Part shown: piece after piece, positions 27,927 through 36,184 of the stretch
Numbering within the stretch: position 1 is the first letter of the stretch
Layout: each line of letters begins with the position of its first letter
Assembly (NCBI GenBank): GCA_031423015.1
Contig: JANPER010000146.1
Location: 1 to 64,000, forward strand
DNA: 64,000 nucleotides
Source: DATGPD01 sp031423015
GTDB lineage: Bacteria; Planctomycetota; UBA1135; UBA2386
Direction: 5' to 3'
Translations under genes and position numbers: made by a program
The notes under the pieces: model-generated
Told to the model about the DNA's origin: nothing
Database searches by the model: none
Seen by the model: the letters and a program-made list of their open reading frames with translations, nothing else

Positions 27927-29417
27927 CTACGGGGCCAACGCCGCGACTGCTGCGGGCAGGAACGCGAGGACCACGGGCGAGGTGGAGCGAACGCGACCTG
28001 CGCGCAGCGCCGCCAGCGCCTGGCCGAGCGCCGCGTCGCGCAGGCGATCGTGGGTGGCTAGCTCGAGGAACACGTCGGTGCCGAGGGCTGCACTGGCGCG
28101 CGCGATGGCCCGCAGCCGCGCGGCAGCGGCGCCATCCCACGCGGTGGCCTCCGGCCCGGTGAACTGCGCCGCCGTGGAGATGAGGGCGTCTTCGTCCAGC
28201 AAGCCGGCGGCGAGGCGTTGCAGTCCGACCTCGTCGTCGATGGCGAAGAACACGGTTCGCAGTGCAGTCGTCGCGAGTACCGAGTCGGCGCGCGCCAGGG
28301 CCATGGCGCTGGCGACCCGCAGGATCGGCGCGGCGTCGGGGTCATGCGCGGTGTCATGACACCAGAGCAACAGGCGTGGCGGCAGCGGCGCGGTGAGGAC
28401 GTCGAGCACAGCGGCCTTGAGGGGTGGTGCCAAGGTTGGCTCCAACACATGGTCCTCCACGCGCTCACGCCGCGCGGTGCCCGCGAGCGTCAGCAGGGTG
28501 CTGGCGGCGGCAGCCGCCTCCACCGGCAAGCGGCTGGTCAGGGCGCGGTCGGCAAGATCCACGGCGCTGTCGTCGAGGAGGCGGGCCAAGAGGCGAAGTG
28601 CCGCTGCGCGCACTGATTCGTCGGGATCGCTGCGCGCCAGGCGCACAAACAGGAGTCGCTCCGCGTCCGTCGGTCGCCACCGCGTGGTCCACGCCACGAG
28701 AGCTGCAGCGCGTACGCCGGCGTGCCGATGCTCGAGCCAAGTGGTGACTTGCGACCGCGGGAATGGTGGGGCTCCCTTCGCAGTCGATTGGGCTTGCAGC
28801 GCGGCCTGCGCGAGCAGCGTGATCGCCTCGCTGCGGTTGGATGCATCCTCCAGCAGGCCGCGCACCATGGCGGCTCGCGACGGATGCGGGCCCGTGGCCA
28901 GGCCGCCGAGGAGGGCGGCGAACAATGCTTGGTAGCGCTTCTTGCTGCCGCCTTGCGCCCGCCCCAACAGATCGTCGATTGCCGGCGTCGGTACGTGGTC
29001 CGCGAGTTGACCGAGGCCGAACGCAGCGATCAGCGCCTCGGCCGAGTCGGGCTCCATGTCTGACAACAGGCGGCCAAGGAACGACTCGCAGCCAGGTGCT
29101 TGCAGGCGCGCGGCGGCGAGGATGCCGCGGTGTCGCGCCGGCGCGATGGGATCCCGTGCGGCCCGCAGGATCGCGTCGTAGTACTCGTCTTTGCCCGAAT
29201 CGGCGAGCCACAAGGCGGCCTCGCCGCGCGTGACCGGATCTTTGGCATCCAGGGCGCGCACCGCCAGCGCGTCGACCTCGGCGTAGCGTGGCGGGGGAAC
29301 CAGGTCCTGCGCCGCGGCCGCCGCGGCCAACGACAGCAGCGCGCCCCAGCGAGCGATATCGATCGGGCGGCGTGCGAAGTCGTGCATCAAGAGGTTGGTC
29401 GGTCGGGAGATGGGCAT
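27927..29417 (-). CDS. Exported HEAT-repeat-like protein
   Basis: About 496 aa. A hydrophobic signal region (ALLSLAAAAAAQ) lies near residues 24-37, so it is probably secreted into the periplasm. The remainder is Ala/Leu-rich helical pairs with HEAT-like spacing (DPVTRGEAALWLAD, DESVRAAALRLLARLLD, AGVRAAALVAWTTRW). No catalytic motif is seen; a scaffold role is likely. Starts at 29417 and 29387 are both possible. It converges with mutL across repeat A copy 2. Confidence 0.75.
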   Translation of the reverse strand: MPISRPTNLLMHDFARRPIDIARWGALLSLAAAAAAQDLVPPPRYAEVDALAVRALDAKDPVTRGEAALWLADSGKDEYYDAILRAARDPIAPARHRGILAAARLQAPGCESFLGRLLSDMEPDSAEALIAAFGLGQLADHVPTPAIDDLLGRAQGGSKKRYQALFAALLGGLATGPHPSRAAMVRGLLEDASNRSEAITLLAQAALQAQSTAKGAPPFPRSQVTTWLEHRHAGVRAAALVAWTTRWRPTDAERLLFVRLARSDPDESVRAAALRLLARLLDDSAVDLADRALTSRLPVEAAAAASTLLTLAGTARRERVEDHVLEPTLAPPLKAAVLDVLTAPLPPRLLLWCHDTAHDPDAAPILRVASAMALARADSVLATTALRTVFFAIDDEVGLQRLAAGLLDEDALISTAAQFTGPEATAWDGAAAARLRAIARASAALGTDVFLELATHDRLRDAALGQALAALRAGRVRSTSPVVLAFLPAAVAALAP

Positions 29418-29628
29418 CGACCAGGTCGCAACCCGCGGTCGCAGGGGCCGGTGAACGCTAGCAACGAGCCGCGCCGCCGGGAGGCCTGTCTCGAGTCCCA
29501 GTAACGCAAAGCACGTTCCGCAAAGCTCAGGGCTCTGGGCGACGACTGCTTGCGCTGAGGGTGGCAGCGCGGGTCAGTGTCGATGACTTCGTTGCGCCGG
29601 GCCGATCTCGTGCGATCATCTGCCCTGC

Positions 29629-30516
29629 CTGACCGCCCTCACGATCACCGCGGACGACGCTGGCCAGCGCGTCGATCGCTTCCTTCGCAAGATCCTGCCG
29701 GCCGCCTCGCTGAGCCACATCTTTGCAGCTCTGCGGCGGGGCGAAGTGCGACTCGGCGGCGCCCGTGTCGAGGGTTCGCAACGCTTGCAAGCTGGCGACG
29801 TGTTGGAGATCGGGGGAGGCCTGGCCTCAGTGCCACGGCGTGAAGTGGCGGCCGACCCCGCGCGGTCGTCTGCGCCCGTCGACTTGGCAGTCGTGTTTCG
29901 TGACGAGGACCTCCTGGTGGTCGACAAACCGGCTGGCTTGGCCATGCACCCTGGCACTGGGGTTCACGACCATCTGCTGGGTCGGGTGCATCGCTTGCTC
30001 GGCGCGAGTCGCGGCCACAGCTTCCGCGTTGCGCCGGCGCATCGCCTCGACCGGGACACCTCGGGCCTCGTGGTCTTCGGCGTGAGCGCACAGGGGTTGC
30101 GCGGCTTCACCGCGTTGTTGCGCGACCACGCGGTGCGCAAGACGTACCTCGCCCGCGTGCACGGCTTACCGCCGCCGCAAGGCGAGATCGATCTGAGCCT
30201 CGCGCGGCACGACGCGAGCGTGGGGCCCAAGATGCACGTGCAAGCCGATGGCGTCGCCGCCCTCACCCGCTATCGCGTGGTTGCGACCCTCGCCCAGCGC
30301 GCGGTACTCGAAGTCGAACTGGCAACCGGACGCACGCATCAGATCCGGGCGCACTTTGCCGCGATCGGCTATCCGTTGGTCGGCGATCACCGCTACGGCC
30401 GCGCCGATGGCGCGCGTCGCCTGTGCCTGCACGCTTGGCGCCTGGAGTTCGCGCACCCCATCAACGGCGACGCGCTGTGTCTGGTCGCGACCCCGCCACC
30501 CGAGTTGCGCGCTTGA
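29629..30516 (+). CDS. RluD-family pseudouridine synthase lacking an ATG/GTG/TTG start
   Basis: A 295-aa enzyme that isomerises uridine in rRNA or tRNA. The catalytic motif is HRLDRDTSGLVVFG, with VVDKPAGLAMHPG upstream and ATGRTHQIRAHFAAIGYPLV downstream. The N-terminal S4 domain is clearly encoded (LTITADDAGQRVDRFLRKIL then SHIFAALRRGEVRLGGARV) but has no ATG, GTG or TTG between the in-frame stop at 29584 and the GTG at 29746, which would delete most of S4. CTG at 29629 or 29620 is the likely start; no Shine-Dalgarno is seen, so it may be leaderless. Start assignment is the main doubt. Confidence 0.85.
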   Translation: MTALTITADDAGQRVDRFLRKILPAASLSHIFAALRRGEVRLGGARVEGSQRLQAGDVLEIGGGLASVPRREVAADPARSSAPVDLAVVFRDEDLLVVDKPAGLAMHPGTGVHDHLLGRVHRLLGASRGHSFRVAPAHRLDRDTSGLVVFGVSAQGLRGFTALLRDHAVRKTYLARVHGLPPPQGEIDLSLARHDASVGPKMHVQADGVAALTRYRVVATLAQRAVLEVELATGRTHQIRAHFAAIGYPLVGDHRYGRADGARRLCLHAWRLEFAHPINGDALCLVATPPPELRA

Positions 30517-30519
30517 CGT

Positions 30520-31167
30520 CTACTTGCGCACGCGCAAGCGGAGCTGGTTGAAGTTCAGCGCCGGCGACTCGACCGCAAAGCGCCGGCACTCGATCCAAGT
30601 GAAGCGCAACGCTTCGAGTTGCTGGCGCAGGTCCTTCTCCAGCCAAAACCGCATCTCGAAGGTGTCGTCCTCGGGCGGGTCGAGCGGCGCGCCGGGCACG
30701 GCCTCCGGCATCTGGAACACGAACTCGCCGCCCGGGCGCAGCACGCGGTGCACCTCGGCGAGGTAGCCGCGCGCCACGAAGCGTGGCACGTGTTGAAACA
30801 CGATGTGCGAGAACACCAAGCCGAACGTCGCGTCGCCCAGCGGCCGCAGCGTCGTGCCGTCACCCTCGACGAAGTCGACGTTGCCGAGGTCGGCGAGGCG
30901 TGCGCGGGCGCGCGCCACCATCTCACTGGAGACGTCGAGCCCAGTCAGTCGGCGCACGCGCGGCGCCACGTGACGATCCATGCGGCCGATGCCGCAGCCG
31001 ATGTCGAGCACGTCTTGCTGCGGATGCAGCAGTTCTGCGAGGCCGTCGAAGAAGTGGCCAACGTCGCGCTTGCCCGAGGCGTCGAACGCGGCCTCGCTGG
31101 GGTCCACCGACGTGGCGATGTAGTAGCGCGCGTCGTCGCGGGCGCGCTTGTTCCAGTCGCCCTTCAT
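30520..31167 (-). CDS. Class I SAM-dependent methyltransferase
   Basis: A 215-aa protein. Motif I is VLDIGCGIGRMDRHVA, motif II LTGLDVSSEMVARARAR, then FVEGDG and FGLVFSHIVFQHVP, and VHRVLRPGGEFVFQMP. These are typical small-molecule or protein methyltransferase features, with no substrate clue. ATG 31167 lies 20 nt after the efp stop; an upstream start would overlap efp. Co-transcription with efp makes a link to translation possible (inference). It converges with the RluD-family gene 3 nt apart. Confidence 0.8.
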   Translation of the reverse strand: MKGDWNKRARDDARYYIATSVDPSEAAFDASGKRDVGHFFDGLAELLHPQQDVLDIGCGIGRMDRHVAPRVRRLTGLDVSSEMVARARARLADLGNVDFVEGDGTTLRPLGDATFGLVFSHIVFQHVPRFVARGYLAEVHRVLRPGGEFVFQMPEAVPGAPLDPPEDDTFEMRFWLEKDLRQQLEALRFTWIECRRFAVESPALNFNQLRLRVRK

Positions 31168-31186
31168 GTCGAGTGACACGATCACC

Positions 31187-31753
31187 TCACTCGTTCGCGC
31201 GGCCCGCGAACTCACCGGTGTCGGTGTTGATCTTCACCCGCTCGCCGACCTTGATGTGCAGCGGCACCTTCACCTGCAAACCGGTCTGCAGCTTGGCCAG
31301 CTTCTGGATGGCGCTCACGGTGTCGCCCTTCACCGCGTCTTCGCACTCGGTGATCTCGAGCACCACCGAGGGCGGGACCTGCACCGTCAGCGGCGCATTG
31401 TCTACATACACGACGTCGACCGTGCCGCCCTCTGGGATGTAGCTGAGCGAATCGCGAAGCACCTCGTCGTTGAGGTGGAACTGATCGAAGTTCTCGTTGT
31501 CCATGAACACGTGGCCGTTGGCATCGCGATACAGGTACTGCGCCTTGCGCGCCTCCATGTACACCGGCTCGATGCTGTCGCCAGAGTTCAAGCGCACGTC
31601 TTTCTTGCGCCCGGTCTTGAGGTTGCGCAGGTGCAGATAATTGATCGCGCGCAAGTTGCCGGGGGTGTTGTGGTCGTACTTGTCAATCTGAAAGAGTTCA
31701 CCCTCGTAGCGGATGACCATGCCTTTGCGGGCTTCGGTGACGCGGATCGCCAT
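31187..31753 (-). CDS. efp: Elongation factor P with Asn in place of the modified Lys
   Basis: A 188-aa protein that helps ribosomes through polyproline stretches. The three-barrel fold is complete: ARKGMVIRYEGELFQIDKYD, then LHLRNLKTGRKKDVRLNSGD, and the C-terminal GERVKINTDTGEFAGRANE. The domain-I loop tip reads N-T-P-G-N33-L-R-A, so the position aligned with E. coli Lys34 (VKPGKGQA) is Asn. Start ATG 31753 matches the family; a longer frame to 31888 adds a Pro/Arg-rich leader. No epmA/epmB genes are present, consistent with an unmodified factor. Confidence 0.95.
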   Translation of the reverse strand: MAIRVTEARKGMVIRYEGELFQIDKYDHNTPGNLRAINYLHLRNLKTGRKKDVRLNSGDSIEPVYMEARKAQYLYRDANGHVFMDNENFDQFHLNDEVLRDSLSYIPEGGTVDVVYVDNAPLTVQVPPSVVLEITECEDAVKGDTVSAIQKLAKLQTGLQVKVPLHIKVGERVKINTDTGEFAGRANE

Positions 31754-31866
31754 GGGGTGGTTGCGGTTCTCTGAGTCGGCAGGGGAGGGCCGAGGATGAT
31801 AGATCGGCGGCGCGCGAAGAGGCAAACCGGGCCTCGGCATTCGAGGATTTCGCGCGCCGCGGTCGC

Positions 31867-33402
31867 CTACTGGACGCGCACGCTCCACCAGTTGGTGGTG
31901 TGCTCGAGGCGCGGCGCCGCGGTTCCGAGGTCGAGGCCTTGCGTGTACACGCTCCGACCGACCAGGTGGGGTGCGTTGGGGATCGGAATGCGCACGGCGC
32001 CTTGTCCTTCACTGCCCACGCTGACCGTGCCCAACGTGACCATCGTCGCCGGATCGAGATGCCACTGCCCCAAGGCGCCGAGCGACCAGGGTTGTTGCAG
32101 ACGGGCACCGCTGAGGGCGACGACGAAACTGGCGTTGCGGCGGCCACGCACGTCGAGGGTGTAGGTGCTGCCGCGCGCGGCGGTGAGCGGCCCCCACACC
32201 TGCCGGTGTTGGTTGAAGAACACCGCGCCGTTGTAGCCCTGGATGAACACGACCGGCGTCGCGAACGCGTCCTCGTCGCCATCGCCGTCGAGGTCGGCGA
32301 ACGTCGTGGTCTCGACGCCGCGCCGCCAGTCGCCGTGGATCCAGCCGGGTGCATCCCGAAAGTTGCCGCGGCCGTCGTTGAGCAGCACGGAGGGTTCGAA
32401 GATGGAGCCCGCGAAGACGAGGTCGGGGTCTCCATCGGCGTCGATGTCGCCGAACGCCGCTGGGTAGTACGCGGTGGCTGGCACCGGGTTGGGCACCAGC
32501 ACTTGGCGCAGGCCAAACGGTTCGTTCATGAACAGCATCGACTGGCCGCCCTTGAAGAAGATGTCCAGGTCGCCGTCGAGATCGACATCGCGCAGGTAGC
32601 AGTAGTACGCTGAGTTGTTGGGGGGCAGGATCTGTACGGTGAAGTTCCCGGTTCCGTCGTTCCACAGGATGCGCTTGCTAGTAAGGCCGTCGTAGGTGGT
32701 GCCAATCACGATTTCAGGGAAGCCATCGCCGTTTATGTCGCCAGCGGCGGCGTTGCTCGCGCAGTCAGTGCCCGGAGGGATGTGGGTGGAGGTGACTTCA
32801 GAAAAGAAACCGAAGCCATCGTTCAACCACAGTTCCAGAGCGCCGAACGGAGCAAGAGGTCCGGTGAAAACGGCATCGAGATCACGATCACGGTCAACGT
32901 CCGTGAGCACGCATCCGGTACGATGGCTCGGTGCACGTGGAAAGCGCGCTGTATCGAGAGAGAAACGACCAGTGCCGTTGTTGAGGTGAACCCAAGGACG
33001 GTCGGTTCCGCCGTTCGCGGAGGACCAGAACGCCGCGAATACGACATCCACGTCACCGTCACCGTCGATGTCGCCAGCGGCGATGCCCGTGGCGGCCCAC
33101 GACGCACTGGTTGCCGGAGGATAGGTCCAGACGGCGAGGACACCATTGCCTTGGTTCTCAAGCACCGTGAGTAGGCCCGAGCCATTCCAGGACTCTAGCT
33201 GCAAGAAGTCAATGTCGCCGTCCTGGTCGACATCGACCGCGATCGCGGGCAGTCGGTTTGAGCGCGGCATGAGCAATTCGGTGCGCGCCGCCATTCCCGG
33301 TCCCCACTCAAGGACGGGCGGAGTGTAGATCTGGGTCGCGAGCGCTTGCGCGAGGCCGCAGGCCGCGACCGCCGCGCAGAGGCGGCGCGACGTGGCGAGC
33401 AC
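31867..33402 (-). CDS. Secreted FG-GAP/VCBS repeat protein
   Basis: A 511-aa exported protein. The signal peptide is LCAAVAACGLAQALATQ. At least seven calcium-loop repeats follow (DVDQDGDIDF, DIDGDGDVDVVF, DVDRDRDLDAVF, DINGDGFPEIVI, DVDLDGDLDIFF, DIDADGDPDLVF, DLDGDGDEDAFA), spaced 50-70 residues apart, giving an integrin-like beta-propeller. The last 100 residues form a separate domain ending NWWSVRVQ. GTG 33402 starts 1 nt after the TAA of the beta-helix gene, so the two display proteins are co-translated. Confidence 0.85.
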   Translation of the reverse strand: MLATSRRLCAAVAACGLAQALATQIYTPPVLEWGPGMAARTELLMPRSNRLPAIAVDVDQDGDIDFLQLESWNGSGLLTVLENQGNGVLAVWTYPPATSASWAATGIAAGDIDGDGDVDVVFAAFWSSANGGTDRPWVHLNNGTGRFSLDTARFPRAPSHRTGCVLTDVDRDRDLDAVFTGPLAPFGALELWLNDGFGFFSEVTSTHIPPGTDCASNAAAGDINGDGFPEIVIGTTYDGLTSKRILWNDGTGNFTVQILPPNNSAYYCYLRDVDLDGDLDIFFKGGQSMLFMNEPFGLRQVLVPNPVPATAYYPAAFGDIDADGDPDLVFAGSIFEPSVLLNDGRGNFRDAPGWIHGDWRRGVETTTFADLDGDGDEDAFATPVVFIQGYNGAVFFNQHRQVWGPLTAARGSTYTLDVRGRRNASFVVALSGARLQQPWSLGALGQWHLDPATMVTLGTVSVGSEGQGAVRIPIPNAPHLVGRSVYTQGLDLGTAAPRLEHTTNWWSVRVQ

Positions 33403-33403
33403 C

Positions 33404-35950
33404 TTAGCGCCTCCGCTCCATGGCAGCTCGAATGATGCGCCGCATCTCCTCGACGGTTGGCTTCTCCGTCGGCTGGATGCGTGCGCCTTCCCGCGAGCCT
33501 CCTGACTGGCGACCATCGATGGGCGGGGGCAGTCCGCGGATGCCGAGGAATGTCTGGAGATTGCTGGTCGCGGCGCCGCTTGGCCCGATTCTCTCGCAGT
33601 TGAAGCGTGCGGCCGACACAAGGTCTGTGCCGATGAAGGGAACCATGTCTGGACATCCGGCGGCGATGTCGCCGAAACCCCAGACGCCTACGCTGTAAGT
33701 CGTGGGGCTCGTGCCAGGGCATGGTGCATATGGCCCGAACGTGGCTGTCGGCGGCAGTGTCCAGCGACTGCCTTGCGGATAGGTGCCGGGCGGGTTGAGC
33801 GTGGCGTCGAGTACGAACATTGGAGCACCGAAGCCGCCGGTCCATGACGTGGACGACGATCCGCCCGCGTTGTGGAACAAAGTAGGGTTGTCGCGCCGGC
33901 GCGGGAACACAGGGGACACCGGCGGTGCACTGTGGTCGTACCACGGATTTGCAGCATAGATGTCCGACCAGTGAGTGTTCAGTCCGATCGTCATCCACGA
34001 CCCCCAAAACGGATGCGGATCCGGCGCCAGATGCGGCGTGAAGTCACACTCGAGCCCGCGCATGAACGCCTCATAGGGCGAACTTGGAAACGTGATGTCC
34101 TGTCGCCTCTCCGCCGTGCTCCCTCCCGGCCTCACCCCCAACAGCGCCGTCGTGTAGTTCCCTACATCCGCATCCGGCGCCGGCTGCCCCTGCACGCCTT
34201 GCCACCAGTAGGTCAACACCTTCGCGTCGTAGATGTTGGTCTGCGGCCGCAGCCACGGATTGAACTGCATGCGCGCGAACAAGTAGATGAGGCCGTGGTT
34301 CGAAACCGCGTTGACCAACGGCGCGTTCGGCACCGCTTCGGGCGTGAAGATGCGAGTGCCGTTGATGAAACCGGCGATGATCAGATTGCCCCTCTCGTCG
34401 GCGCCGATGTCGATGATGGGGAATCCCGAAAAGCCCGCCTGCTCCTGGAAGCGGGGGTTCCCGACGCCTTCCGCGTCGTAATCCCAGCCGTCGACGCGGG
34501 TGAGCGAAGTCGATGACCCTTCGGCGCCTGGAGGGAGGCCTGGTGCCGAGAGGAGTTGCTGCCCGGAGACCATGATGATCGGGAATGTCCCCTGTGACAG
34601 GTCCGCATCGATCCCCACGTCGGCGAGGGGATTCCATGTTTGAAAAGGGAGCAGGTTGCCCGGCGGCGTGGCGTTGCGAGTCGTCATCGGCGCGAGGCGG
34701 AAGTCATGTGGCGAGTGATCGACGCCGATCGCGCGCCGAAAGACATCGTTGATGTAGAGGACCCCTGGACGGGGGCCTCCGGTAGGACTCCGGGTGTAAT
34801 CCGAGATGTTCACGCGTGGCGCGGTCAGAGGCCCGGCCGGCAGTGTGACCGGCCAAGCCGGGAGCAAAGCAGGCCCGCCCCGATTGACGCGTCGACCGAG
34901 ACTCATCCCAGTCACGGCCTCTTCCCACGCGTTGAAGTCTTGCGGTGGAGTGAAGGGTACCCCGCCGCGGGACTGCACGCAGGTCTCTGCATCGTCCACG
35001 CCTTCGAAGCCCGACGTGCCCGTGATGTAGCCCGATGGGCTACTGCCGTCGAACACATTGTTCAGCAACAAGGGGTTGTTGAGCGAGAGGGCGTTGCTTG
35101 CGCGTGTGTTCCCGGACCAAAGGCCAATCGTGTTCCAAGCGATTGTGTTGTTGATGATCCGCGGCTCTTGCTGCACGTCGAACTGGGGGGCGTAGCTGTC
35201 GATGCCGATTCCAACTGTGTTGTTGTTGATGAAGCAGTTGGTGATGACGATCCTCGAAGGGACGTAGAAGGGGCCGACTGAGTAGACGTAGATTCCCGCG
35301 CCACTGCCCGGCGCACTGGAGTTCGACCAGGCATTGCGGATCGTCACCGAGTCGATGAAGGACTCTTCGTGCGACACCGACGATCCCGTGTCGGTGATCG
35401 CCAAGATGTGGGTGTCTGTGAGGCGAGCATCGAAGATCGTGTCGAGCGCGGACGTTCCTTGGATCGACACGAAGCTCGGGATCGTCACGGGCCACGTCTC
35501 GCCGTTGAACGGCAAGCCCGATTGCGGATCGATGCGCGGAAGAGTCGCGTTGATGGGACCGTACAGACCAGGTAAGCAGTGAATGACGACGTGCCGGATC
35601 CGGAGGTCTCGAGGAGGAGGCCCGTTGAAGTGCTTGGTGAAGTTGACGAACTGCCGGCCATAGGCGACCGCGGCGGTCAGCGTCTTGAACGAGAAGGGGG
35701 CCTGCTGCAGGACTCCCGCGATGGGCAACAGGTCGTTGGCGTCGCCGGGATCGGGGTGCAAGCTCAGTGGTGTGAGCGGGCTTGCCGGCGTGCCAACCAG
35801 CGGTGGATTCTGTGCGGACGCCAGGACGTCATCGCCGCGCAAGGGATCGACGTTGACGTAAAAGATGTATTCGTTGCGCGTCGGCAGGACCTGCGATGCT
35901 TGGGCGCCCAGGGGTGTCGCGCCGATCAGTCCACCGAGGAGCGCAGCCAT
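33404..35950 (-). CDS. Exported beta-helix (pectate-lyase-like) protein with an upstream G14/C14 tract
   Basis: 848 aa from ATG 35950 (MAALLGGLIGATPLGAQAS, a signal peptide). Residues of about 150-330 have parallel beta-helix style strings (RIVITNCFINNNTVGIGI, RIINNTIAWNTIGLW, NNPLLLNNVFDG); the rest is Pro/Gly/Asn-rich with no enzyme motif. A better ribosome site (AAGGATGG) precedes ATG 36050/36041, which starts MPRNSKLPPPP, but the 14-C run (minus strand) puts that start out of frame. With 13 or 16 Cs it would join this frame and give a longer N-region before the signal peptide. It may be a phase-variable surface protein or a homopolymer miscall. Confidence 0.75.
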   Translation of the reverse strand: MAALLGGLIGATPLGAQASQVLPTRNEYIFYVNVDPLRGDDVLASAQNPPLVGTPASPLTPLSLHPDPGDANDLLPIAGVLQQAPFSFKTLTAAVAYGRQFVNFTKHFNGPPPRDLRIRHVVIHCLPGLYGPINATLPRIDPQSGLPFNGETWPVTIPSFVSIQGTSALDTIFDARLTDTHILAITDTGSSVSHEESFIDSVTIRNAWSNSSAPGSGAGIYVYSVGPFYVPSRIVITNCFINNNTVGIGIDSYAPQFDVQQEPRIINNTIAWNTIGLWSGNTRASNALSLNNPLLLNNVFDGSSPSGYITGTSGFEGVDDAETCVQSRGGVPFTPPQDFNAWEEAVTGMSLGRRVNRGGPALLPAWPVTLPAGPLTAPRVNISDYTRSPTGGPRPGVLYINDVFRRAIGVDHSPHDFRLAPMTTRNATPPGNLLPFQTWNPLADVGIDADLSQGTFPIIMVSGQQLLSAPGLPPGAEGSSTSLTRVDGWDYDAEGVGNPRFQEQAGFSGFPIIDIGADERGNLIIAGFINGTRIFTPEAVPNAPLVNAVSNHGLIYLFARMQFNPWLRPQTNIYDAKVLTYWWQGVQGQPAPDADVGNYTTALLGVRPGGSTAERRQDITFPSSPYEAFMRGLECDFTPHLAPDPHPFWGSWMTIGLNTHWSDIYAANPWYDHSAPPVSPVFPRRRDNPTLFHNAGGSSSTSWTGGFGAPMFVLDATLNPPGTYPQGSRWTLPPTATFGPYAPCPGTSPTTYSVGVWGFGDIAAGCPDMVPFIGTDLVSAARFNCERIGPSGAATSNLQTFLGIRGLPPPIDGRQSGGSREGARIQPTEKPTVEEMRRIIRAAMERRR

Positions 35951-36006
35951 CGCCGGCTTCCAGCGGTCATGCCGCGCATGCGGGCCGTGCTGTTTGGGGA
36001 GAGTCC

Positions 36007-36020
36007 GGGGGGGGGGGGGG
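36007..36020. repeat. Homopolymer tract, 14 G (plus strand)
   Basis: A run of 14 G (14 C on the coding strand) lies between a start codon with a good ribosome site (36041) and the signal-peptide ATG (35950) of the beta-helix protein. Tract length sets whether the two are in frame (13 or 16 in frame, 14 out of frame). Confidence 0.9.
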
Positions 36021-36184
36021 TAGCTTCGAGTTTCGAGGCATCGTGACCATCCTTCGTTCGTGGCGCCTGACGGGGGGCCCGCAGGGCCGGTGCGCAAAGT
36101 GAGTGCGTCGGCATCGAGTCGCCGACGCGTCGAGAACGATAACCGAATCCAGCCGTGCTTGTCGCGCCCTGGGCGCGAAGGGGA

